In this document: positions 20,336 through 30,999 of the stretch, in pieces
Numbering within the stretch: the stretch's first letter is position 1
Layout of the letters: each line of letters opens with the position of its first letter
Assembly (NCBI GenBank): GCA_032718475.1
Contig: JAUCBJ010000900.1
Location: forward strand, 1-32,754
Direction of reading: 5' to 3'
DNA: 32,754 nt
Origin: Nemertoderma westbladi
Taxonomy: Eukaryota > Xenacoelomorpha > Nemertodermatida > Nemertodermatidae
The notes under the pieces: generated by a model
Told to the model about the DNA's origin: nothing
The model's input: the letters and a program-made list of their open reading frames with translations, nothing else
The model's database searches: none
Position numbers and translations under genes: made by a program

Positions 20336-20529
20336 TCACCAAAAACACAGGTTACATAAGGGCTGAATCTAACCAAAACAATAAACGAATTAGTATATGT
20401 ACAGGTTATAAGACAGAAATAAGCGCTATAAAACACTTAATAAAGATAAATTAAAAAAAAATAAAAAATATTCATATATAAATTCCAATAAAAAGTCGAC
20501 CGAAAAGTGAAATCCTGGTATTCTTCACA
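20211..20529. mobile_element. MITE-like element with 15-bp terminal inverted repeats
   Basis: The left end reads TGTGAAGAATACCAG (20211-20225), and the right end is its exact reverse complement within 20515-20529. Inside the right end a further short run complements TTTCACTT of the left subterminal region. The left side is repeated as two tandem 53-bp units plus a partial third. No transposase is encoded in the 319 bp. No target duplication is obvious, so superfamily is not assigned. Confidence 0.6.
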
Positions 20530-20530
20530 T

Positions 20531-21270
20531 TCACGATTTTGAGTAGTGTGATGACCCCACCAATGGGTGTGTAGAACAAATAGAAAACATTATTATAGCA
20601 AGTTCTATTAGATTATCCACTTAGGAGGACTTACTTGACTCAACTATTTAATATTAAAAGAGTTCATCCTTTTATCACGTCAGTATTTTTCGCCAATTTT
20701 TGAGATCTATTCTACCTAATAGTCCTAAAGGGGGTGAGGAAGCGGAAACCCACATATTATATAATATTAGGCCTACGTCTACAGGCCATTTATAGACTTT
20801 TATCACGGCGTATTACCTAGAATTGAATGTGCGCGTTTGAACGATAACAAAAAATGCCGTTTTGTCATGATAATAATTCTGTCTGCTGACGTCACAAAAT
20901 GGCTTTTGTCGTACTAGTACCTACGTACAACATCAGAAGTCGTCATCTGGAGCTGAGAAATGCTGACGTAATAAAATAATGACCCCTACTTACCTTTTAA
21001 TCCCCTCATGATCCTCATATCAGTTCAAACCCTTATCAGTTTTATTTTAATTATATCTATAATAATTTATCTCACATGTGTAATAATCATTTTACAAACT
21101 TAAACTTATATATATTTTATTCCAAAATTACTGTAACATTTATATTATGAAAACACTGCCATTTCTTGTTAGAAATATTTTTGGAGGAATTTCTGAAATT
21201 CGTATGAGGTGATAGAGTATCATGTAGAAGAAGCTTTAAGTTAAAATTTAAATCAAATTTAACGTTTGGA
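20531..21270. other. intergenic DNA between MITE and hAT element
   Basis: AT-rich sequence without a recognisable gene or strong repeat. Several frames are closed throughout. Confidence 0.45.
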
Positions 21271-21278
21271 GTTACCGG
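21271..21278 (+). repeat. 8-bp target duplication, left (GTTACCGG)
   Basis: Lies directly outside the CAGGG end. It matches the right flank at seven of eight bases. Confidence 0.7.
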
Positions 21279-21289
21279 CAGGGATGGCA

Positions 21290-21440
21290 TAACGAAACGA
21301 AAGAAATTTTAATTTCGTTTCGTTTTAGTTTCGTTTTTACAAACCCCATCATATATTCATTTCGTTTCGTTTCATACATTTTAAATTCGTTTCGTTTCAT
21401 AGATTTTAAATTAGTTTTTCGTTTCGTTTCGTTTTCTTAA
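21290..21440. repeat. subterminal CGTTTCG repeats, left
   Basis: Multiple copies of TTTCGTTTCGTTT and its complement occur in this 150-bp interval, in both orientations near the very end. The same word is clustered at the other end of the element (23858-23980). Confidence 0.75.
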
Positions 21441-21672
21441 AATTTTTGATTTTATCCCATAAAAGTTTTTAATAAATAACCGCCCCGAATACCAACACCA
21501 TGATAGTATAATGTAGTACAATACAATATAATATAAAATAATACATTATAATTCTACCATATTATACAGGTGTTGACTCCCCCAACTTTTTGCGGTATGT
21601 CTCCTTTTGAGTTTTATACACTATATTGGTACCATACGTAACGCCCCGGCGGGTGGAATGCCGGGTATACCA

Positions 21673-23730
21673 GTTGCTCTATTGTTTGTAGTTACTAATT
21701 TACTATCAGTATTGCCTTAGTTCCTTATTACAGTTCTACTGTCAGTCCGCTCTCGGCTGTATCATTGTAATGGTACAGGTAACTGGTGGGCAGTAAAGGT
21801 TGCTGTATTGTATGTAGTTACTAATTTACTATCAGTATTGCCTAAGTGCTTTATTACAGTTCTACTGTCAGTCCGCCCTAGGCTGTATCATTGTAATGGT
21901 ACAGGTAACTGGTGGACATTAAAGGTTGCTGTATTGTATGTAGTTACTAATTTACTATCAGTATTGCCTTAGTTCCTTATTACAGTTCTACTGTCAGTCC
22001 GCCCTAGGCTGTATCATTGTAATGGTACAGGTAACTGGTGGGCAGTAAAGGTTGCTGTATTGTTTGTAGTTACTAATTTACTATCAGTATTGCCTTAGTT
22101 CCTTATTACAGTTCTACTGTCAGTCCGCTCTCGGCTGTATCATTGTAATGGTACAGGTAACTGGTGGACAGTAAAGGTTGCTGTATTGTTTGTAGTTACT
22201 AATTTACTATCAGTATTGCCTTAGTTCCTTATTACAGTTCTACTGTCAGTCCGCCCTAGGCTGTATCATTGTAATGGTACAGGTAACTGGTGGGCAGTAA
22301 AGGTTGCTGTATTGTATGTAGTTACTAATTTACTATCAGTATTGCCTTAGTGCCTTATTACAGTTCTTCTGTTGGTCCGTCCTAGGCTGTATCATTGTAA
22401 TGGTACAGGTAACTGGTGGGCAGTAAAGGTTGCTGTATTGTATGTAGTTACTAATTTACTATCAGTATTGCCTTAGTGCCTTATTACAGTTCTTCTGTTG
22501 GTCCGTCCTAGGCTGTATCATTGTAATGGTACAGGTAACTGGTGGGCAGTAAAGGTTGCTGTATTGTATGTAGTTACTAATTTACTATCAGTATTGCCTT
22601 AGTGCTTTATTACAGTTCTACTGTCAGTCCGCCCTAGGCTGTATCATTGTAATGGTACAGGTAACTGGTGGGCAGTAAAGGTTGCTGTATTGTATGTAGT
22701 TACTAATTTACTATCAGTATTGCCTTAGTTCCTTATTACAGTTCTACTGTCAGTCCGCCCTAGGCTGTATCATTGTAATGGTACAGGTAACTGGTGGGCA
22801 GTAAAGGTTGCTGTATTGTATGTAGTTACTAATTTACTATCAGTATTGCCTTAGTGCTTTATTACAGTTCTTCTGTTGGTCCGCCCTAGGCTGTATCATT
22901 GTAATGGTACAGGTAACTGGTGGGCAGTAAAGGTTGCTGTATTGTATGTAGTTACTAATTTACTATCAGTATTGCCTTAGTTCCTTATTACAGTTCTACT
23001 GTCAGTCCGCCCTAGGCTGTATCATTGTAATGGTACAGGTAACTGGTGGGCAGTAAAGGTTGCTGTATTGTATGTAGTTACTAATTTACTATCAGTATTG
23101 CCTTAGTGCTTTATTACAGTTCTTCTGTTGGTCCGCCCTAGGCTCTATCATTGTAATGGTACAGGTAACTGGTGGGCAGTAAAGGTTGCTGTATTGTATG
23201 TAGTTACTAATTTACTATCAGTATTGCCTTAGTGCTTTATTACAGTTCTACTGTCAGTCCGCTCTCGGCTGTATCATTGTAATGGTACAGGTAACTGGTG
23301 GGCAGTAAAGGTTGCTGTATTGTATGTAGTTACTAATTTACTATCAGTATTGCCTTAGTGCTTTATTACAGTTCTACTGTCAGTCCGCCCTAGGCTGTAT
23401 CATTGTAATGGTACAGGTAACTGGTGGGCAGTAAAGGTTGCTGTATTGTATGTAGTTACTAATTTACTATCAGTATTGCCTTAGTGCCTTATTACAGTTC
23501 TACTGTCAGTCCGCTCTCGGCTGTATCATTGTAATGGTACAGGTAACTGGTGGGCAGTAAAGGTTGCTGTATTGTATGTAGTTACTAATTTACTATCAGT
23601 ATTGCCTTAGTGCCTTATTACAGTTCTACTGTCAGTCCGCCCTAGGCTGTATCATTGTAATGGTACAGGTAACTGGTGGGCAATAAAGGTTGCTGTATTG
23701 TATGTAGTTACTAATTTACTATCAGTATTG
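21673..23730 (+). repeat. 126-bp tandem array, about 16 copies
   Basis: The anchor AACTGGTGG occurs at 21781 and then every 126 bases to 23671, sixteen times. Each unit contains TTGTAGTTACTAATTTACT or a close form, CCGCCCTAGGCTGTATCATT or its CTCTCGG variant, and GTAATGGTACAGG. Variants such as CTCTCGG versus CCTAGG, and TTCTGTTGG versus CTACTGTCAG, are interspersed between units, which suggests exchange and higher-order mixing. No unit encodes a conserved ORF. Confidence 0.96.
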
Positions 23731-23993
23731 AAGTATTGAAGGATTGACTTACATTACAACAAATAGAATATCAATACTATTATTATTTATAATTTTTCAA
23801 TTACTTTAATAATTAATACATTTATACCGTAATGATTAATTTCTTTTTAATTTAACGAAACGAAACGAAAACTTTAACGAAACGAAACACTTATTATTTA
23901 GTTTTGTTATTTAATTTTATTTCGTTTTTAGTTTCGTTTAAAAATCTTTTTTTTTTTTTTTTTAAATTTTTTCGTTTCGTAATGCCATCCCTG

Positions 23994-24001
23994 GTTACCG
24001 T
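23994..24001 (+). repeat. 8-bp target duplication, right (GTTACCGT)
   Basis: Lies directly outside the right CCCTG end. The single mismatch to the left copy suggests some age. Confidence 0.7.
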
Positions 24002-25026
24002 CATCGTTAATTTAAGTACGCATGTTTGGAATGGTTACCAGGGAACAAAATTATTTAAGCACAAGCACCCATTCGCCACAACCCATGGACGGATTTGTAA
24101 AGTTAATGGATAGAGAAGTTAATTTATACACAATGCGTTCTCGAAAACGATATCGAAATTTGAACATCACTCTTAACGCCGCTATTGGCAGTAGTTTTGA
24201 TCTTTAAAAATAAAATACAATAACTACGATATTTTATGACGTTTGAGAACAAATTTTGCGTATATCTAATTTTGTTGATTTAAGTATATTGCTAGGGCGA
24301 CGGTGTCTCTGTTCAGAGAGGTGCATTTGGATGGTGGGTTACGTAGCTTTCATGCTGAAACTAGCCTACGACAGTTCTTTATTCCCCTCCTGGTTTATCG
24401 ATTTCCGCAGTGTTTTCTGTTTAGCACATTTGTAAAATTTATTTAATTATTAATAATTATAAAATATACGGGATCAGTTTTAAATATAACGAAATATTTT
24501 ATCGTCCTCTGCTGAAGACAGACCTTGCAGAACATCAAAAACAAACGGTGCCAACAGCAACACGGTGAATGTAATACTCCAAGTCCTACTAGTGTAAGTC
24601 AATGTGGACACGATAATAACAAATACAATAATTTAAATACGAATACGGTACCGGTAACTCAAACACCTTTTAATAACAATTAAAATTACTGATGCTACTG
24701 TATTTCACCTTTTCCAATATTAATCAATCTCATGATATTGGTAAAATAGCAGGTGTGATGTAGCAATCCAGTGTAGGCTGTAGAGTTTAGGTCCAAGCTC
24801 TAAAAACGGGGGCACTACTCTACAACAGACAGTTTGGCTTACTTCCTACACTCTTATCTGTCTATGGCTTCGACACATACAAGTATAATGAAGTTATAAC
24901 TGTTCGCTGATGGCTTACACTTCTGACTCGCCCCACAGGACAGTGACATTGTGATATCGAATGCCGTTGTTGTTTGTGATTCGAATAGGCCTACTGTATT
25001 ACTTGTCCATCTTTACAGAGTAGGCC
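24002..25026. other. intergenic DNA, no supported gene
   Basis: Only short open frames are present, such as 24022-24207 on the plus strand, none recognisable. ACCGGT occurs near 24651. The sequence is AT-rich. Confidence 0.45.
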
Positions 25027-25377
25027 CTAATGTTGTAAATCTAATTCCGGATGAGTAATACCACCATGCCCGTTGTTACCGGTATTATTAATTCCGTCTG
25101 TGGAAAATTTATCATAAAACAATCGACCTTTAGTTCTCACTGTCCTTACTGTTTTCCTTCCAGGTTCCAAAATATAGATATTTTGGGGTTCCTTAAACTC
25201 ATCAAACGAATCGATCTCAGAAAAGACAAATTGTTCTAAATCCTCATTAACCGAACAATCCATCAACCAGTATTCCTTAGCAGCAGTATCAAATACTTTC
25301 CGGTAATTAACTGTTTCTTCGCCATTGACCTTGGAATTTTCGTGTTGAAGTAATCCACATTTAGACTTAACTGACAT
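25027..25377 (-). CDS. uncharacterised 116-codon ORF, possible first exon
   Basis: The ORF starts MSVKSKCGLL and is acidic in the middle (EDLEQFVFSEIDSFDEF), with basic residues near GRKTVRTVRTKGR. The composition is unlike random AT-rich frames and suggests real coding. I do not recognise a domain. On the minus strand, two GT sites in the Lys-Thr-Val-Arg-Thr-Val-Arg region (GTAAGGA and GTGAGAA) could be splice donors, so the true exon may end before the ORF's stop. Equally it may be a chance ORF. Confidence 0.3.
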   Translation of the reverse strand: MSVKSKCGLLQHENSKVNGEETVNYRKVFDTAAKEYWLMDCSVNEDLEQFVFSEIDSFDEFKEPQNIYILEPGRKTVRTVRTKGRLFYDKFSTDGINNTGNNGHGGITHPELDLQH

Positions 25378-25810
25378 TTTTTCCAGCTATTTACGGTAGA
25401 TTCGGTATCTATCGGCGGATTCAGTCAAATCACAACTTCATTTTAACAAAACAGTACCGGTAGCATACCGTACATTGTACATGGACATCACACAGTCACA
25501 GTATCAGATCGTCTCGTGTCCAATTTCAACGTTTACCGGTAGCATATACAGTAGGTGTAGAATCGTAGGGGGTAGGGGCCTACTGTAGCGTCAGTTAAGT
25601 TACAGTAGGTACAGTACAGTACAAATCGGCAGCTTTAGTTTAGGTCATACTACTCGAGCCGGCGGGAAAGGGTAATAATAATTAGCTAAACAATTTTGTT
25701 GGGGTGTTGGCTGTTTACGTGGTAAATTAATATTTCAGTATCAATACTATAGGCATAAGGTAAGTTTTAATATTTCTTACAAATTGGGTGCTTCCACGCC
25801 TAATAATTAT
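25378..25810. other. intergenic DNA with ACCGGT and CAGTA-rich words
   Basis: ACCGGT occurs near 25454 and 25541, and short CAGTAGG/ACAGTAC words cluster around 25550-25625. If the minus-strand ORF at 25027-25377 is real, this would be its 5' flank. No TATA box is evident. Confidence 0.4.
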
Positions 25811-26080
25811 TTATTACATGGGAAAAAAAATTAGAACTTTTTTTCATTATTTTCGAGGCATTTTATTTACCGAGCCTCAGCGAGGTTAATAAAGGGTCGA
25901 GAGAATATTGAAAAAAAAATGTTCTAAGTTTTTTTCCATGTAATACGTAATTTTATTCTTAAATTGGTACTCCAATGCATTCCTATGGGTTACTTTTCTC
26001 CCTAGGGAAAAAAAGTAAAACCTTTTCTCCCGATTTTGGGGTATATTCGAGCGAAAAAGTGACAATTTAAGAATAAAATA
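25811..26080. repeat. foldback structure with nested inverted repeats
   Basis: TTATTACATGGGAAAAAAAA with following TTAGAAC (about 25811-25845) is complementary to a run at about 25915-25950 that includes GTTCTAAGTTTTTTTCCATG and TAATA. The loop contains GAGCCTCAGCGAGG, another near-palindrome. A second pair, TTATTCTTAAATTG at about 25953 and CAATTTAAGAATAA at about 26062, encloses the stretch to its right. This looks like a MITE or composite foldback element; no target duplication was resolved. Confidence 0.6.
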
Positions 26081-26089
26081 TATAATTTA

Positions 26090-26140
26090 CAGAGGCAGCT
26101 TTTTATAACCAAAACAATAAACGATGTTGTTAACAATTAA

Positions 26141-26178
<38 letters not shown>

Positions 26179-26943
26179 CAATCGATTTCTTCAACGTGAC
26201 ATTCAGAACACTGGGCATAAAGGGAAAGGACCGGGTTACGGAGACGGCTTTTTCTAACCAAAACAATAAACGATGTTGTTAACAATTTAGGGAAGGGAGC
26301 AGGTTACAGAGACGGCATTTTCTAACCATAAACGACGTTGTTATTAATTAAAGGAAATGAGCAGGTTACAGAGACGGCTTTTCTAAAAAGATAAACGATG
26401 TTGTTACCAATTGAGGGAAAGGAGCAGGTTTCAGAGACGGCTTTTTCTAAACAAAACAATAAACGATGTTGTTAACAATTGAGGAAAAGGAGCAGGTTAT
26501 CGAGACGGCTTTTTCTAACCAAAACAATAAACGAAGTTGTTATCAATTGAGGGAAAGGAGCAGGTTACAGAGACAGCTTTTCCTAACCAAAACAATAAAC
26601 GATGTTGTTACCAATTGAGAGAAAGGAGCAGGTTACAGAGACGGCTTTTTCTAACCAAAACAACAACCGATGTTGTTAACAATTGAGAGAAAGGAGCAGG
26701 TTACAGAGATGGCTTTTTCTAATCAAAACAACAAACGATGTAGTTGCCAATTAAGGGAAAGGAGCACATTACAGATACGGTTTTTTCTAACCAAAACAAT
26801 AAACGATGTTGTTACCAATTGTTGGATAGGAATAGGTTACAGAGACGGCTTTTTCAAACCAAAACAATAAACAATGTTTTTACCAATTGATGGAAGGGAG
26901 CAGGTTATAGAGACGGCTGTTTCTAACCAAAACAATAAATCAT
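26090..26943 (+). repeat. 68-bp tandem array, about 12 units
   Basis: GACGGCTTTTTCTAACC or a close form recurs at 26243, 26311, 26373, 26436, 26504, 26572, 26640, 26708, 26776, 26844 and 26912. Spacing is 68 except for two shortened units of 62-63. An additional unit near 26094 is separated from the rest by an unrelated 80-bp insertion containing CCCGCGCTTCAATCG. Each unit holds GGAGCAGGTTACAGAG, CCAAAACAATAAACGATG and TTGTTAACAATTGAGGG. Confidence 0.94.
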
Positions 26944-28200
26944 GAATTTCATCGTTACGGAATTACATTTCGCACGACTTTTCCCAGTTAAAGAGTTACC
27001 TGGTGTTTCGAAGATAACTTAAATGAACTTTAATTTGTGGAGCATAGTAAAACAAATTATCAGAGAACATATTGGTTTCGTTAGTTTTACTTCATTTGTC
27101 TCGGATTTATTATTTTTAATATCGCAAACATTACGTTACGAAATTACACAAAAAATACAAGGATTTTTTGTAATTTTTTTAAAGTGAATTTCTGCGAGTT
27201 ATTGGGTTTTTAATTTTAAGTAAATATATTGCGCGTAAGAAGAGGATGTTCAAAATGCCCACCATGGTAAGGATTAAGCAGATTTACTAATCAATTTGGA
27301 GTTACACCCTGCAAACCATAGTAACATTAAAATAATATTTTTTAACATCTTTATTCAAATAATAAAATATTAAAATTCAAATGTTAAACTAATGCCAGTT
27401 TTAATATTTTTTTGGCAAAGCGCTCGGACCCTGTGCAATAAAAGTGCACTTTCAGCAGTATTCGGCAACAAATATTAATCAGTGTTATTTTAACATTGGA
27501 ATTCAAATAGTTAGTAAATTTCCCACCCTTAACATTCTAATGTTATTCTAACATTAAGCTAATATTGGAATTATTTCATAGCATTCTCATAGCATTCCTG
27601 ATTTAGTTTCTCACTATTTTCTCATTATTATTTTAACATTAGTACAACAATACTAAAACATTATGATTTTAATGTTATTATATGCATGGTATTTTCATGT
27701 AATACTAAGTTTCCATATAAACAATGATATTTCAATAAATGTGATACTACTTTTTTATATATAAATGCAAATTAACTTACTACACCGGAACAAAATGGAT
27801 GCGGTTTGTTTTATAATACAGTATAACAGAATACGAATGCGTGAAAACGCTATTATTTATGTTATAAAATCATAATGTGAATAATAATGTTAGCATTATG
27901 TGTACACCCTTTGAAAATAGTGAAATGAAACCCACCAACCCACGACGCAATGCTTTTATCTTATTATCTTATAGTAAATAAATATATCCAACAACAGTAA
28001 TTTACAATAATGTCTGGTTAATCCCCAATGTACTGCTAACCTCGTAGGTATAAAAACACAGAACTTTCCGATACCTAATAGGACAATCTATTACAATTTT
28101 ATTATTAGTTGAATAAGATATTACAAGAAACAACAATTAAAATTTGATATAAATAAAGGTTGGCCTATTATGTGCATGTATAGGCCCTACAGTAAAAGTT
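26944..28200. other. AT-rich intergenic DNA
   Basis: No recognised gene. GTTACGGAATTAC occurs near 26955 and again near 31816. Words such as AACATTA and AATGTTA recur in 27480-27680. A 12-bp inverted end CCCTGCAAACCA lies at 27307-27318. Confidence 0.4.
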
Positions 28201-28582
28201 CTTATAAGTCCACACAAAAGTTTCAATTCCAGTCTCGATTTCGGTTTCTATCTTTTCGATTGCGATACACTTCTCGGCTCCTCCAACTTTTCTAGCACTG
28301 TAAAATAATTAAGAGTACATTAATTACAATTAATGACATTAATTACATTATTAGATTACCATAATATTAAGATTGCAAATTGACAGCGAAACGATTCCAT
28401 GATATATAAGTCAAAAGAAAATTATGTTATAAATCCTCAAACCCAAACCAACCCACCCACATCCATAATATTTAACACACAAATCCACCCCTATTGTTTA
28501 TGTAAAACAAAAATAATCTTTCTTTATATACCCAAGCCAGAAGCCACGTCACACCATTAAATTATAATATTATTATACTTAC

Positions 28583-28678
28583 ATGTATGTACTTATTGTA
28601 GATCAACCAGCACCCCACGCAACTGGAACAAAATAGTTTGTAGTCACTTTCTTTTCTCCACCTCCGCGTCAACACCAT
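28583..28678 (-). other. candidate short coding exon, unrecognised
   Basis: On the minus strand an ATG at 28678 opens 32 codons, rich in Trp, Cys and Lys (KLFCSSCVGCW), and is followed at once by GTAAGTA, a good splice donor. A further minus-strand open segment at about 28208-28302 follows a TTTTACAG acceptor, but its frame does not join this exon in phase. Supported only by composition and one donor. Confidence 0.15.
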
Positions 28679-28699
28679 AGGCCTATGTTCAGTGAGAGA

Positions 28700-30900
28700 A
28701 GCTAGAAGAAATAAAATTGAAATTTATTTTGATTGTGTATCTCATAACTGAGCCTCGTGCTTTAAACTATAGCAGTTCTTCTTCGGGTACAGAATAAAGT
28801 TACATAAAATGAAACACATATGTTCAAATTCTCCTACCGCGGTGAATGTGAGGCGAGGCTTCCGAGCCATGAAAGTAAGCGAGCTCAGCATACGGGTAGA
28901 CCTACCGCTAACTCAATCGGTGTGTCTGTTGATCTGTCGTTCAGTAGATCCGTGTTTTTAACGTGAATAACTTGGCCAATCGTCGATTAACCTTTGTAGG
29001 ACTACACATTGGAAAACTTCGTAAATTTTCCAAAAAGAATCTGCGTGGAGTCTTCAGGACGAGCGCAACGACGCTAATGAAGAATATGAGTATTGTGTCG
29101 ACTATACTTGCAAGCAACCTGATTTTAGTATATTGGAAGATGTGTCAATTTGATCAGTACAGGTGGTGGAATGTTTTATGCAAGTTATTTGGTGACCAGA
29201 TGTAAAGGACGGGTGAGAAGATGAGGCTTTGTAATGAAGACGAGTCTGTGTTGACTAAACTCATGATAACGAGTATTGTTTTGGAAAAGCTCGTAAACAG
29301 TGTTAGCATATTGGATGATACTGTATGTTGTTTTATCCAATAATGATAAAGGAATGTTGTAAGGTATATATTTGGTGACCAGGTTGTATATAGAACGAAG
29401 GCAACGAGTTTTGTAGTGGATACGAGCATCCATCTGCTATAAATTTGTGTTAAAGCACGTTAAATACTCAAGTCAAGTTCAATAGTTAAAGCATGTAAGT
29501 GTAAACTGAAATGGACCTCAGTTTTTTACAACCAGCTTAACGAAAACGGAAAGCATCGCACTCAATGATATTTTGGGAATGACGGTTTTCGTATATCTAA
29601 TAGAGATTATTACATGTTCTTATGAAGAAAGGGTCTCGTGCTGCGCGAAGGCCCCACAACGTGTCAATAAATGTAAGAAATAAATAAATATAAGTCATAC
29701 GCCAACTTGCATTAGCGTCCATGTACTGCATGTGTACCTGCGTATTATGTAGGCCTAATGTAACAATTCCATATCGGTTTGAAACAATTCCAAATCTAGG
29801 CCTATATGTAACAAATATGAAAAATATTGTCTAACCTTTAATACATCTTAGAATGTTAGGAACTAGGTGATTTAAAAACCAATTTTCACGATTGCATGTC
29901 TAGCGGTATTTGCATATTTCTCGGCGAGTGATGCTTCCATCAATCGTCCACAGATGTCAAAACTCGCAGCCGATAGTGATTGTGAGAAGTGGGAGAGTTC
30001 GTCAATCTACAAAGATTAGAAAAAAAGTCTTCACTTACTAACATTTAAATGCTACTATTTATAAACACTTACATTAATAACAATTATTCATTACTGATCT
30101 AGAATAAATAATATGAAATAAAAAAAAAAACGTTTCTAGAACGTAACAAGCAAAGCAAACAATCGGCCGCAGCCGGAAGCAACCCGAAGGCTCCTCTTTC
30201 GATCACGAAAGTAGGGATGATTGCTCTTCATATCCCTTGGTTTGTCTATGTAATTTAACTGGACGGTACTCATTTTATCGACCCCAGTGAATGAAAGGCT
30301 GAGTGGACCCGGGTTACGGCACTTTCAATTATTGTAATCTTCAACAACTGCTGATTCTGTTTTAATCAATTTGTTAAATAATGTATTTGTATAATAATGT
30401 CAAATTCGATTTCCCATATAGGTACAGTAGGATAAAAGGATAAAGATGCCATTCTCACCTTTTACTGTACTTATCAAGTGCATTATTCTCCTTTAGGGCC
30501 TTTTCCCATTTCGCATATCCTCAGGAGTCCTGGTGGGTATATGGGAACAGAACCTCTGACTGAAGAGTCAGTCCTTAACTTCCACTCCATTGTTTTTAAA
30601 GTTCCTTGGACACTCGTCAACTCCTCCTTCCTACTTTATTTCCACCAAGGAGTGAACAATGTTGTGTAGAGGGGGCATGACAGTACAGGCAGAACACCCA
30701 CCCCCTTCCCCCTTCTCGAAGTTTGTTTATTGTGCCAGATAATTTTTAACAATATTTAGTTATGTACTGTAACTATACGCAAGCGACCTTTCGGATCTCA
30801 TGGCCTCTGTGGCACGTGCCTTATTGGTCTCATTGTCAATCCGCCCCTGCTTTTGATTGCGTAAAGCACCACTCCCTCCCACCCCATGTGTTCTGAAAAC
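28700..30900. other. intergenic DNA with a 183-bp internal duplication
   Basis: No recognised gene. Two related copies of a segment ending ATTTGGTGACCAG lie at about 29060-29199 and 29240-29382. AATAAA-type words cluster near 29668-29690. An open frame at 30478-30669 is not recognisable. Confidence 0.4.
29060..29382 (+). repeat. diverged 183-bp tandem duplication
   Basis: ATTTGGTGACCAG occurs at 29187-29199 and 29370-29382. Upstream of both lie GGAATGTT, AGTATATTGGAAGAT or GCATATTGGATGAT, and TGAAGA with GAGT words in the same order. The copies are strongly diverged, with short stretches clearly matching. Confidence 0.5.
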
Positions 30901-30944
30901 ATGTAACACATATGTTAATTTTGTATTCCTTTTTTGTTAGGGGC

Positions 30945-30963
30945 GGGGGGGGGGGGGGGGGGG
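30945..30963 (+). repeat. G homopolymer, 19 bases
   Basis: An uninterrupted G run preceded by GGGGC. It lies about 1 kb from a comparable C run at 31949-31968. It could form G-quadruplex structures or be length-miscalled. Confidence 0.9.
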
Positions 30964-30999
30964 TTGGTTCTACCATTCTACTGTATGTATTATATGACA

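Larger units (their letters stand above)
21279..23993. mobile_element. non-autonomous hAT-type DNA transposon carrying a satellite array
   Basis: The left end reads CAGGGATGGCATAACGAAAC, and the right end is its reverse complement with one mismatch (CAGGGATGGCATTACGAAAC). It is flanked by GTTACCGG (21271-21278) and GTTACCGT (23994-24001), an 8-bp duplication with one mismatch. CAGGG-type ends and 8-bp duplications are typical of hAT. Both subterminal regions are dense in CGTTTCG/CGAAACG words, which may be transposase-binding sites. No transposase is present; about three-quarters of the 2715 bp is the 126-bp tandem array. Confidence 0.82.

Noticed and set aside
21673-23730. CRISPR-like array
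   Set aside because: The 126-bp units are contiguous with no unique spacers, and the context is eukaryotic.
26670-26870. 66-codon ORF
   Set aside because: It consists of translated 68-bp tandem repeats and is open only because the frame changes from unit to unit.
30478-30669. 63-codon plus-strand ORF
   Set aside because: It starts at a GTG, has no recognisable motif and no splice or transcript signals.
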